Shown here: positions 24,374 through 34,137 of the stretch, one piece after another | Layout of the letters: each line of letters begins with the position of its first letter | Position numbering within the stretch: position 1 is the stretch's first letter | DNA from: Ascochyta rabiei | Lineage: Eukaryota; Ascomycota; Dothideomycetes; Pleosporales; Didymellaceae | Reading direction: 5' to 3' | Assembly: GCF_004011695.2 (NCBI RefSeq) | Contig: NC_082424.1 | Location: forward strand, 372,001 to 436,000 | Length of the DNA: 64,000 bases | Made by a program: the position numbers and the translations under genes | The notes under the pieces: model-generated | Told to the model about the DNA's origin: nothing | The model's database searches: none | Seen by the model: the letters and a program-made list of their open reading frames with translations, nothing else

Positions 24374-24493
24374 TCACATGACGGTGCACGGGATGCAGCA
24401 GCACGAGCAGTCGTCGGTCGAGAGGCAGCTGCACTTGCCGGGCTGAGGCTTGACGACAGAGCCGGCAGTCGAGGAGATGGTGGAAGCAGGCAT
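24374..24493 (-). CDS. Candidate 39-residue cysteine-rich peptide
   Basis: A short frame on the minus strand starts MPASTISSTAGSVVKPQPGK and ends CSCLSTDDCSCCCIPCTVM. The first half is Ser/Thr/Pro-rich without cysteine. The second half packs seven cysteines into 16 residues, including CSC and CCC. The start context (GCAAAAATGCC) is good, and the 100 bp upstream is pyrimidine-rich, like the leaders of well-expressed fungal genes. It has no signal peptide, so a cytosolic metal-binding (metallothionein-like) or iron-sulfur role is more likely than secretion; this is inference from composition only. I do not recognise the family. It lies between a membrane protein gene and LSB5, both on the same strand. 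Confidence 0.55.
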   Translation of the reverse strand: MPASTISSTAGSVVKPQPGKCSCLSTDDCSCCCIPCTVM

Positions 24494-25077
24494 TTTTGCA
24501 AAATGTGCAGAGAAAGTTTCGAATTTGATCGTGAAGCAACTTATGAGTGTATGCGAAGAGTAGGGTGAGGCGATTCCAAGGGGTGATGGAGGTAGGTACG
24601 CGAATTGAAGTACTGCTGCAACAATGTCAGTCGCCTCTCACAACGCCACGTTCTAGAGGTAACAATACCAGCTTTGCGCAAAGTGTAGATAAGACGTAGG
24701 TTATGGGAAAGAAAGCAAAGGTTGCCGCAAGGGGAGAGTGATTTATGATTGCGTAGGGACCGTTCTCGAGCCCTGCTTATGCCCGACAGCGCTAACCTGG
24801 GATAGCTTGGGTGAATTGCAAATGACGTCTCATTTCAGGGCGGTGCAAGCGCCTGTGGCGCAAACGCCGCAACTTCGGCAGCACTTTCGCATCTGGAGCG
24901 AGAAAAGGCATCATGTTATTTTACAACCACCAAAATTTTGCATAGAGGAATTAGTACTTAGTGTTGAAGTTGCTCTGATCCACCCTAATCGTGCAGTACT
25001 GAAGGTCCGTAGCTTTGAGGATGCCTCTGACATAGGTAAAGTGAACAATGTTGACTGTTCCTGCAATTCTGCAAGAA
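24494..25077. promoter_or_regulatory. Upstream region of the small cysteine-rich gene
   Basis: About 580 bp with no gene. On the minus strand, the stretch 24620-24494 is rich in C and T and includes ACCTACCTCCATCACC and CACTCATAAGTTGC, a style seen in fungal core promoters and leaders. A possible leader intron (donor GTATTG, acceptor TTGCAG at about 24614) is weak. The far part should hold the 3' end of LSB5. Confidence 0.35.
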
Positions 25078-26840
25078 TCATACATCTCGCCAGTTCGGCT
25101 CCTTTTTTTCAGCCCATGGCGTTGTAACAGCTACACGCATTATCAGTACGATGTGTAAGAGACGCTCAAGGGAACTTACCGTTGCTATCCCCAAACGGAT
25201 CGTCATCATCTTCTGGTTCACTATCCGGTTCAGCTCGTCGCTTGCTTGCTGGAGGAGCAGGAGCAGCAGGAGGCATAGGGATGCTCATTGGCCTGGGTGG
25301 CTTCGCAGGAGGAGCCTCTTCCTGCATCTCCAAGCTGGCCAGTTTAGCCTGAGTAATGTCGGACTCTTCCTCACTGTCACTGTCATCATCGTCTATGCTC
25401 TTGTCCATGATTTCAAAAGCCATGAGCCCTTTCACAAGCTCATCGTTCGCATTCAGCAGACCACCGATGTACTGCTCAGACTCAACAAGATGGATGTAGC
25501 GCAAAATCTGGCGGCGGAGCTGCTTGCAGGTCTCGAAACGCCTCATGACCTCTGGATTTTCGCTGACTCGCTGCTGTTCTCGGTTGATGAGCTGCAATCC
25601 GTTCAACAGATTTGCGCTAGCGACATTGGCCGATGCCATTGTTTCGAGCATCTGACCCTTTTCTCTCTCGAGATTGAACTTCTGCCCTTTCGGAGTCTTC
25701 TTATCCTTCTTGCTTCTACTGAACAACGAAGAGCCGCCGGAGGATGTGGTGGAACCTAGTGCCACGGGTCTACTTGATGACGAAGATGTGTGTGGAGGAT
25801 CAGGTCTCCGAGGCTGAGGGGCAGGTTGCGGCGAGTGTTCTTCACGTTCGCGAGCTGCTTCTGCATCTTGCTCGCGGATAATTCGTGATTGCTGCGGCTG
25901 AGGTCGGCTTTTGCGAGGAAGTTCCTTGTGCAGGGCTGCAATGCGCTCTAGACCAGGTGTTCCTTTGTATGCGACTGCCCACTGCCGGAAGAGAACGTTC
26001 ACTCGCTTGCGAACGTCAACATCGACCGCCTCGTCACGCGCTAAGATGCGTAAACGTTCCAAAAGGGGCTCGTCGGCGAAAGCTTTCTGGAACCTGGAAC
26101 CTGCGTTTTGAATCAAAGCGTCGAGTATGACCAACGCACGAATCTGACGATGCGCATCTCCATACTTTCTGGTATGTTGTTAGTTTATGTTGCGTACAGA
26201 ATCTTGTTGACGTACAGCTTCTTCCGTAAAGCTCGAGCTGCCTCTGTAGGACCGGTTGACTGGATACGGATGACTTCGATGAGGTCGACGACGCCACCGA
26301 TGCCCTGCAATCGTCAGTTCCTCAACCGGGGTATTTTTGAGTTGACTGGCTTACATTCTCTTCGTATTGTTCACTTGTCAACCGATCTACCTGGACCGTG
26401 ACAGCCGAGAAAGGTTTCGCCTATCATCGATCCACGACTTTAGTACTTTGCGACAGTGTTTGAAGAAACAGAGCGGACAAGGATTCTCGAAGATGGGTAG
26501 GTCTGCATAGGTATCGGGCGTCTTGTGATGATGGAATGGTTTGCGAGCAGGTTTGGACCCAGGTAGATCCCAAATAGCAACGCTCTGACAATATGAAGGC
26601 GACACCCGAAAGTCGCAAGTTGATTTTGAATCCACCGAGGTCACGCGACAGAGTGCTTTGCCCTCCAGAAGTGGCTCGCAACCAAGGCTAAGGAACCCAG
26701 AGTCCATAACAAAGAAATCGATACTGATGAAAGCTGGGTAGGAAATACGGAGTGCGAGTTTTGGTTCGTGTGTGGTTGCAACACAGGGTCCAAAGAGACA
26801 CTTTATACAGCCGCGCATTTGAGAGTTGACTTACCGGCAT
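25078..26840 (-). CDS. LSB5: LSB5-like VHS-GAT protein
   Basis: Minus-strand exons inferred: 26840..26835 (only ATG CCG), 26420..26355, 26304..26216, 26168..25180 and 25130..25078. The VHS domain covers about residues 5-140: SAVTVQVDRLTSEQYEEN, GGVVDLIEVIRIQSTGP, and RALVILDALIQNAG. The GAT region (about 210-300) has MLETMASANVASANLLNGL and LLNANDELVKGLMAFE. After it come Pro-rich SH3-ligand stretches (PPAKPPRPMSIPMPP) and a C-terminus ending WAEKKEPNWRDV. This matches yeast Lsb5, which links Las17/WASP and cortical actin to ubiquitin-dependent endocytic sorting. The first exon is uncertain: it needs a 414-bp intron with a perfect GTAAGT donor and a TACTAA branch site. All other introns are about 50 bp. 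Confidence 0.88.
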
Positions 26841-27324
26841 ATCGAAGGGACGTTGGCTCGAGGCTCTACCCACCAACACCAGCTATATTTGGATGCCGAA
26901 GCTGTATGTGAATCGTCTAAAACGAGCAGTGCTGTTTCGTTTGACCAAAGGGGGTTCTGCCGTAGGAAAGAAGACGGGCTGATTTCAGATGTCTGATTCA
27001 GGGCCAACGCTGAGGGATGGCCGCTGGGCACCGGTGTTACAGAAGGCAAAAATAGCGCCACGCTCGATACCGAAGGCGTTCGGCTGTATCAACAGGAACT
27101 GCACAGCTTCTGGACGGTGTACAGGTGGTGTAGAGCAAAGGTGAATGTGTGATCGCATGCAGCCTGTCCAGTGATGCAGTGAGTGGAGCTGCCTTGATCT
27201 GAAGCTCCGAGATACCCCGCGCTAGTGGTGGGGGTTGTTTTGTTCAGGCGACACAGCCTCACGCGTCGGGTATACATTCCTCTCGCCCAACATTGATCAG
27301 CATTTCACCCTCCGCTAGTCGACG
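26841..27324. other. Divergent intergenic region
   Basis: About 480 bp between the LSB5 start and the next plus-strand gene. It should hold both promoters. No specific element is evident. Confidence 0.45.
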
Positions 27325-28913
27325 ATGGAAGTCACAGATGCGACGGATGTGTTGTACCATGGCTGGGACCTAGAGGTGATGAGAGACGCTGGTGATGTCG
27401 CGTGAGAAGCCCAAACCACGCGTCCGCTCATCAATCTCCAACGCCAATTGCTCCTGCCTTGACTATGCACTGACACCTAACGTACAGAAGCTGTGCACAA
27501 ATCTCGTCGTCTATAGGCTTCACTGCTATCAACCAGGGTCACCTGCAACGCGTGTCAATTCCACAATCAGCGACAATTGCTCAACCACAGCAGGATCAGG
27601 AAGTGCGCACTACAAGCGGGTCAAATCAACGTAGGAACCCGACGGTAGCATCATACCTCGGTTTAGGTGATTTGGCAGAGCCCACGCATCTGGCAGCATA
27701 CGCCCTAAACTCGAGTGGTCACCTTCCACAGCCCTTACGAAAGCGTCGAGCGCAGCAAGACGGTGAAAAGACTCATGCAAGAAAGAGGACAAACACAGAC
27801 GGCAGAAAAGCGCCAAGACAGAAGCGTGTTTCTGAGAGCCTTTGCGTGATCGAACACTCAACGCAGTCCATTACTTACAAGCTGGACGGATCTACTGAAA
27901 ACAACCTGTCTACGCCTGGTTCCATAGCCATTCTTGAAGCAACCACCCCAGCAATTGAGCCATCCCAGACAGCTCGTCAAGGGCAACTCTTTGACAGCAT
28001 CACCGTGAATACTAGCCATGCTCCACCAGACGAAACATCATGTGTGCTTCCTATTGTCTCGACAGACGAGGATGTTGAGTTTGATCAGCTATGCTTCGAT
28101 TTCGAAACCAGTCATCACCCTACCGACAACTCAGCACACCCACTGTCCAAGTCAAAACCAACTCAGCGTGCGAACCTACGACTCAATAACGACAACGACT
28201 TCGATGATGATGATCTCATGGACGACGACCTTATCGACTTTACGATGAATGCTGTCGTCGATTCGAGCAGCCTAGAGTTGCAGTCGGATTCATCTACCAA
28301 GATTGACATCGTGAATGAACGTGTCTTGGAGACACAGACCTCTGGCACGTCTGCAGATGATACTGCTGTTCTCCACGAAGAAGTTGTTAGCTCACAGAGA
28401 AAGTTTGTATCACCGGTCACCCTGACAACTCGACTGCTTGCAGCAGCGAGCAATGGTGCTCGCAAGCCGATGGTCAGGCCAGCTTTCCCTGCTGCAGTTC
28501 GTGATCGCTCGCCTATCATCGGGTTGTCGTCGGAAACTGTGCTAAAGACATGTTTCCGTGTCGGCGAAGCCATCAACCAAAGCTGTCAAGCAAACAAGAA
28601 TGGCAACAACATCCTCATCGAACTGTATACAAGGGTGCTCCATTCTGAACGAGATGATTTACAGCAACGGTTCACCTTCTGCGACCTATTCCACGCCAAA
28701 CCGCCATACATTCAAGGCGTCTATGCTGCTGCGATATGGAAGTCTGTTCAATTATTTGAGTACGACAGCGCACGTCTGTTGCAACAAGGCAGGATCTGCC
28801 GATGCATGGGTATGTTGAAGCGCGATGGAAAGAACTGGATCATGACCGTGTTGAATGTGTGGGAGGCGACTTGGGACGACGTCCAGTGGGTGAGAGGCAT
28901 CGTTAGTTTGTAA
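27325..28913 (+). CDS. Conserved fungal protein, nuclear-looking, function unknown
   Basis: Join 27325..27401 and 27488..28913, 500 residues. The start MEVTDATDVLYHGWDLEVMR lies on a short first exon; the 86-bp intron has donor GTGAGA, branch CTGAC and acceptor CAG, and the frame is kept. The N-terminal half is polar with basic stretches (ARKRTNTDGRKAPRQKR), a likely nuclear signal. The middle is acidic (DNDFDDDDLMDDDLIDF). The C-terminal 130 residues form a compact domain: PIIGLSSETVLKTCFRVGEA, ILIELYTRVLHSERDDL, FTFCDLFHAKPPYIQGVY, ending TWDDVQWVRGI. I have the impression that this C-terminal domain is shared among ascomycetes, but I cannot name it or assign a role. Confidence 0.8.
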
Positions 28914-29352
28914 AGATGATGATATCGACAAGGTTGTCAGGGGTCGATGTGATGTAGATGGCATGTCACACAATCTGTAAGCAATCTGAGCAACGGCATC
29001 TATCGAAGCTCGAAGTGTTAGAACTGTGTACCGTAGCTCGAGAAAGAGGCAACAATTCGTTTCAAGAACCGATATCAGGGTATAGCTTCCTCGACGCAGA
29101 GGATTCAGCGAGATCGCATTGATGGAGCACATGGAGTTCCGCTCATCCGTGATAGTTAGGAGCTGTGACCGTGACATAATCGCGCTTGCCACGTGAGATT
29201 GAGCTCCCGCCCCGCTTCATGCACCCCAACGTTCCCTCAAAGCCCGTGGTTCATCATGAAAGACAAGATTGCGAAACCTGCAGCCTCTTCGAAGTCCCCG
29301 GCGGATATGTTGACACCCAACGGCCACTTGCTCCATCTCAGCAGTCGACGCC
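28914..29352. other. Intergenic, no gene seen
   Basis: About 440 bp between two plus-strand genes. Nothing recognisable; the right part should be the promoter and leader of the next gene. Confidence 0.45.
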
Positions 29353-31302
29353 ATGCTGACCGATAGCATCCGACGCGAAGAAGGCGCGATGCGTGAGCCG
29401 CAGCCAATGCAAACACCACCAAAGCCCAAAACACGGTCTCTCTCTGACAGCACGCCGCAACTGGAACCCTCGCCCAAGTTTCGCGAGCCAACCAGGACGT
29501 CCAAGGATGACCACACGATTATCGCCAGCCCCAGTACTCCACGGCGCCCCGACTTTCTCTCGCGAGGCCTTTCACTGCAGATGCCCCTTCGGGAGTCGCC
29601 CATGCCCAGTCCTGCACACTTCGCCGCACGTGTGCCCCTGTCGCCGCAACTGGACGCCCACAACACCTACGCTTCCCCGGCGTCGCTGCTGCCTCGACGT
29701 TCACGAGGCGCCGAGTTCTCGAGGGCCTGCACCCACCTCCACCACTCGACGCTGCCTGACCAGTCATCGCCGGACTCGTCGCCAACGATCACGCAGAAGG
29801 GAATCAAGATCCCCTCGCGCAAGCCCCGCGCCAACTCGATCATAATGGACTCGCCCAACATCAACCTGCACGGTGCTTGGAGCATGGGCGGTAGAACTGC
29901 TCCCTCGAGCTCAGTGGGCAGCATCAACATGCTGGGGTCCGAGGACTCGAGTAGTTCCTCGGACGAGCTCGACCCCTTGGACCCTGACGACACCGATGAT
30001 CCCATGATCATGACCCCGCAGGCTGCAAAGACAAGCAATGCCTATCATGGAGGTGCAGCCATCAACAACAGTCCTTTCGCGAGCACGTTCTCGCCCAGTG
30101 GCGTGCCCAACTTCATGAGCATACAGAGAGCAAGGCTGCGCAAAGGCCGAAGTCGGAAAAGCTCGAGCTCCGCTAGTGGTCACAGCTCGATGGCAAGCCC
30201 TGGCGGCGCTGCATCGCCGCCGAATAGCAAAGGTGAAGGCTACTTCTCCAGGGAAGCTGTGCTGCGCAGGGAAGGGTCTCGACGGGAGAGCCTTTCACTC
30301 TTCACAAATGACCTCCACATCTCTTCCGGTAACGACAGCGGCGACGAGGCTATCGCAATGCCTCAAACACCCGGCGTTATACGACGCGCAGTAACACGTA
30401 GGGGCAATCTGCTGGTAAGTCGCTCAGATTGGTAGTGTAGATAGCATGCTGACAGGCCCCAGCCGAAGTCTAGGCAGTTTGGTCGTATCAAGGCCGAGCT
30501 GTTCGACGAGTCGGCTCCTGTCGACAGCGAGACGCGGCGCGAAGCTGAGATCATTCGACAGGTGAGAGAAAGCGATACAGACCTGGAACGGCCGTCTGTT
30601 ACAGCACAGTCGTCTCCCAGCCTCCTGCCCACGGTACCTGGCTTAGATGGCCCTTTGGAGGGAGTGCCCGAGGAAGAGAGTGAAGGCAGCATGAGCCTGG
30701 ACGGTTCGACCACCAAGGGATTGTTTGGTGCATTTGGCTCCTTGAATACCGGCCGCAACTCTGTCGGCACGGAGTTTTGGAACCAACGCCTGGCGCAGAC
30801 CCCACCACCACCATCCTCGTTCAACCGCGCAGAGTCATCGGCCATGAGCGAGGATATGAACATGGACTCGCCCATTATCTCTTCGAACAGCGGCAACGGC
30901 ATGCCAGCGCCAGACCAGAGCGTCAACCTTGGCTGGACATCTCGGGCGTCGACACCGCAGTCGATGTGTCCACCGACCGCTGCCGAGGGGCTCAAGAAGT
31001 CGAATAAGCGTCGGCGCGACGACGACTTCGATGAGCATTCGCTGAAGCGACGTGCCGTGTCGCCTGGCCTGAGTGTACACAACAGCCCTGTCATCTCCCA
31101 GTCACCAAGCCAGCGTGATGGCAGTTTGTGGGGCACAACGACTAAAGCGAGTCGCGAGACATCAACCAGCGGACAATCCAATGGCGAGCGGTCGAACAGT
31201 GGAGGCAGCATGAGCATGACGCCCACGCTGGGCCCCAAGCGTGTCGGCCTGCAGGGCATGACGGACACCAGCGACGGGTTGATGAAAATGAGCATCGAGT
31301 AG
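29353..31302 (+). CDS. Ser/Pro-rich conserved fungal protein, function unknown
   Basis: Join 29353..30414 and 30463..31302, 633 residues. The 48-bp intron has donor GTAAGT and acceptor CAG, phase 0. The protein is low-complexity and rich in Ser, Pro and Asn, with many SP/TP sites and likely phospho-sites (RSLSDSTPQ, TFSPSGVPNF, RRESLSLF). The best-ordered part spans the intron: RRGNLLPKSRQFGRIKAELF followed by DESAPVDSETRREAEIIRQV, a helical motif that I think is the conserved core. Basic stretches KKSNKRRRDDD and LKRRAVSP look like a bipartite nuclear signal. The composition suggests a regulated nuclear or cell-cycle protein, but this is inference. Confidence 0.8.
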
Positions 31303-31692
31303 GCTGCCGTGTCACTGGTTACCGTCATAGCGTTACTCCCTTTAGGCACTGTGGTTCAGCGCGGCGTTCAGGTTGGGATTTTCGTGTTTACATTTTGGAG
31401 AGCTGCACGTCTGCGCGCTTGTCACACAACAGATATACCCAGGGCTCTTGAATCAACTGGCATTGCATTATCTTGATGTGATGAGTGTGCGTAGTGAATG
31501 ATGTGCTCAGTTAGTGCTCTTGCGGCGCAATGTTTTGGACCCCTCGATCGCCAACTTGGCCCGGAGCAGCAGCACTTGCACTCCGCACCACCCCCGAGCC
31601 CCCGCCTCACCCACTGCACCCACTGCACCCACTGCACCCATTGCACCCCAACAACACAGCCACCGACTCTCCTGGCTCGTCGAAACACCAAA
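31303..31692. other. Intergenic with short tandem repeat
   Basis: About 390 bp upstream of the capping protein gene. At 31606-31650 there are four to five copies of a 9-bp unit CACTGCACC, about 45 bp before the start codon and probably within the leader. Confidence 0.6.
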
Positions 31693-32615
31693 ATGTCACG
31701 ATCGTCGGCCCTCGGCTCTTTCGTCGAGTCTGCGCCTCCTGGCGAGGTGTGCTCTCCTCCGCCCCCCCCCTGTGCACGGCGATGCTAACACGGCGCAGCT
31801 TGCGGACGTCAGCAAGGCAATCAAGTCCATTCTCGGCGACGGCAACGTCGAGACGGAGCTTGCGCCCGCTTACGAGAAGTACAACGAGGAGCAATTCACC
31901 ACCACGAAGCTCCCCGGCGGCAGCACCGAGATGCTCGTCAGCCCCTACAACTCCCTCGGCGAAGGACGCTACTACGATGTCGAGACACAGAGCTCCTTCG
32001 ACTTCGACCATGCAGCACAGAAGGCCAGCGCCGTGCAGAGCTACGTAGTGGAGAGCCAGCACGAGGATCTGGTGTAAGCATGAGAAGCAAACCCAAAGAT
32101 GGACATGCGGGACGCTGACACCCAACAGCAAGAGTCTTGTCAAGAGCCTTGGAACCCACACCTCTGAACACTACCCCAGGTCCTCGCACGGCGTCTTTCC
32201 CATCGAAGACGACTCGCAGCTCGCCCTCGTGACGGTCGCAAACAAGTACTCGCCCTCGAACTACTGGAACGGCCGGTGGCGCTCGTGCTACTTGTACAAC
32301 CCCTCGAGCGGCAGCTTGACCGGCGCAATCAAGGTCGATGTCCACTACTACGAAGACGGCAACGTACGTCTGCTCACCAACAAGGACGTCAGCCTGAGTG
32401 TGAGCCCTGGCGCGAGCGCGAGTGAGGTGGTAAGGCAGATTGCAACAGTCGAGAAGAAGTACCAGGAGGACCTGAACAAGGCTTTTGGCAGTTTGAGCGA
32501 GGGCGCGTTCAAGAGCCTTAGGAGACAGCTGCCAATCACGAGGCAGAAGATTGAGTGGGAGAAGATCAGCGGGTACAGATTGGGGCAAGATATCGGTGGT
32601 GGTGCGAGGCGATGA
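31693..32615 (+). CDS. CAP1: F-actin capping protein, alpha subunit
   Basis: Join 31693..31746, 31799..32073 and 32129..32615, 271 residues, the normal length for the family. The N-terminal exon is MSRSSALGSFVESAPPGE. Family marks include YEKYNEEQFTTTKLPG, SPYNSLGEGRYYDVETQSSF, NKYSPSNYWNGRWRS and GAIKVDVHYYEDGNVRLLT, and the C-terminal LPITRQKIEWEKISGYRLGQ, which belongs to the actin-binding tail region. With the beta subunit it caps barbed ends of actin filaments and controls cortical patches. The first intron contains a run of nine C residues. All three exon joins keep the frame. Confidence 0.95.
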
Positions 32616-33593
32616 GCATGAGGTGACTGCACGAATCTATTTGTCAGACCGTGAATCGTGGAGATTACGACGAAGCTGCACGCGGCTGGAAGTACAGTGC
32701 ATGCAGCCACCCGTGGACGCCCGCAGGAGGGTGGCTCCGATCCCCTGCCTCTGCTTTCAAGCTTTCAAGCTTTCATCGAAGCTTGTCGTCACTCTCGAGC
32801 ACCTGCCATCATCGATGGTCGCCGTTTGCCTCACCACGACGCTGTAGTCCCATGCAAGGTTGCCCTCGTTCACAATCTATTCATAGCCTGAGCTCTTTGA
32901 TTCACAACAGAACCACCAACCCTCACAGAGAAGACAGACAGACCAACACCCAACACCAGACCCTGTGCTGTGGCTTGCTGATCGGTCTAGCTATAGCCAT
33001 CTTTGCGTCGATGGCCATCTACGCTGTGGGGTGCACGAATGCGGGATTTGGAGGACTATCTGCGACTCGGGCATTGGTACGATTATGTTAGGATTGGCCT
33101 GAGTAAGGAGAAGGAATCAACCGTGCGCTTCTTGGGTCTGTTCGTCGGCGGTGGGAATGCAACGATGTTTCTGTTCGTACAAAGCTAGTCGACATTTGCT
33201 GGATGTGAGGACAGTCGTTGTCTGCTTGATATGTACACAACACCTGGAAAGTGCTGCGAAGACGGGCACCGACGATCCAAGCAACTGGCTGCATCACCTG
33301 AAAGAGTCGGTAGAAGTACACGGAAGCATCTCGAGAGCCAACGAAGGTTGTGGCGGTAGAAGGTTCCATGCCTGCGGGTGCGCCAACCTTTCCAGCTCTA
33401 GGCCGACATCAGCGCCCCACATGTCTTCCCCCAAGGGACGGCGGCCACCTTTACCGCAGCTCAAGCCTCACCGCAGAACATCAGCTGTCAACCGACTTTG
33501 CGACTGAAGGAGGCTTTTCGCTTGCATTTGCTCCGTGTCCCCAGGTAAGTGCCTCTCCCGCTGCTTCTTCTCTTTTTCTTGACAGCCTCGGCT

Positions 33594-33628
33594 GCGCACT
33601 CGCACTCGCACTCGCACTCGCACAGCTG
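33594..33628. repeat. Hexamer repeat (GCACTC)n
   Basis: Five copies of GCACTC in tandem. Confidence 0.85.
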
Positions 33629-33748
33629 CGTCTGTGGGCTGTCCGTTGGCTGTCCGCAGCCGTAGCCTTCTGGATCCTTGGTTCGCATCGCTCGTTCACC
33701 ACTTTTTGGAGCTCACGCCGATATCTGTCCTCACCCTTGCCGCCCCCA

Positions 33749-33749
<1 letters not shown>

Positions 33750-33783
<34 letters not shown>

Positions 33784-33784
33784 G
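33750..33784. repeat. Dinucleotide microsatellite (CT)n
   Basis: A CT run of about 17 units with one G interruption, upstream of the vigilin gene. Pyrimidine tracts are common in fungal promoters. Confidence 0.9.
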
Positions 33785-33811
33785 ACACCCCATCAACAGA
33801 CTCCACCCCCC

Positions 33812-34049
33812 TCCAACCTACAATACCCCCCACAACCTACAATACCCCCAACCTACAATACCCCCAACCTACAATACCCCCAACCTACAATACCCCCCAA
33901 CCTACAATACCCCCCAACCTACAATACCCCCAACCTACAATACCCCCAACCTACAATACCCCCAACCTACAATACCCCCCAACCTACAATACCCCCAACC
34001 TACAATACCCCCCAACCTACAACACCCCCAACCTACAATACCCCCAACC
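33812..34049. repeat. Minisatellite, about 17-bp unit CAACCTACAATACCCCC
   Basis: About 14 tandem copies of a 16-19 bp unit. The variation is almost only in the number of C residues at the unit junction (three to six). It ends about 90 bp before the start codon at 34138, so it lies in the promoter or leader. Copy number is likely to vary between strains. Confidence 0.95.
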
Positions 34050-34137
34050 CTCAAAGTGGCTTCGCTCAGCTAAGCTACTCCACCCACCGTCCACGCAATA
34101 CACCCTTTGGTCAACTCGAAACGGTTTATTCTGAAAC

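Larger units (their letters stand above)
32616..34137. other. Gene-free region rich in simple repeats
   Basis: About 1.5 kb between CAP1 and the vigilin gene, with no convincing gene. It holds the CACTCG repeat at about 33594-33628, a CT run at 33750-33784 and the minisatellite at 33812-34049. Its right part is the promoter and leader of the KH-domain gene. Confidence 0.6.

Noticed and set aside
28914..31302. A biosynthetic gene cluster in the 22-33 kb region
   Set aside because: No core enzyme (PKS, NRPS, terpene cyclase) or tailoring enzyme is seen; the genes are housekeeping or unknown.
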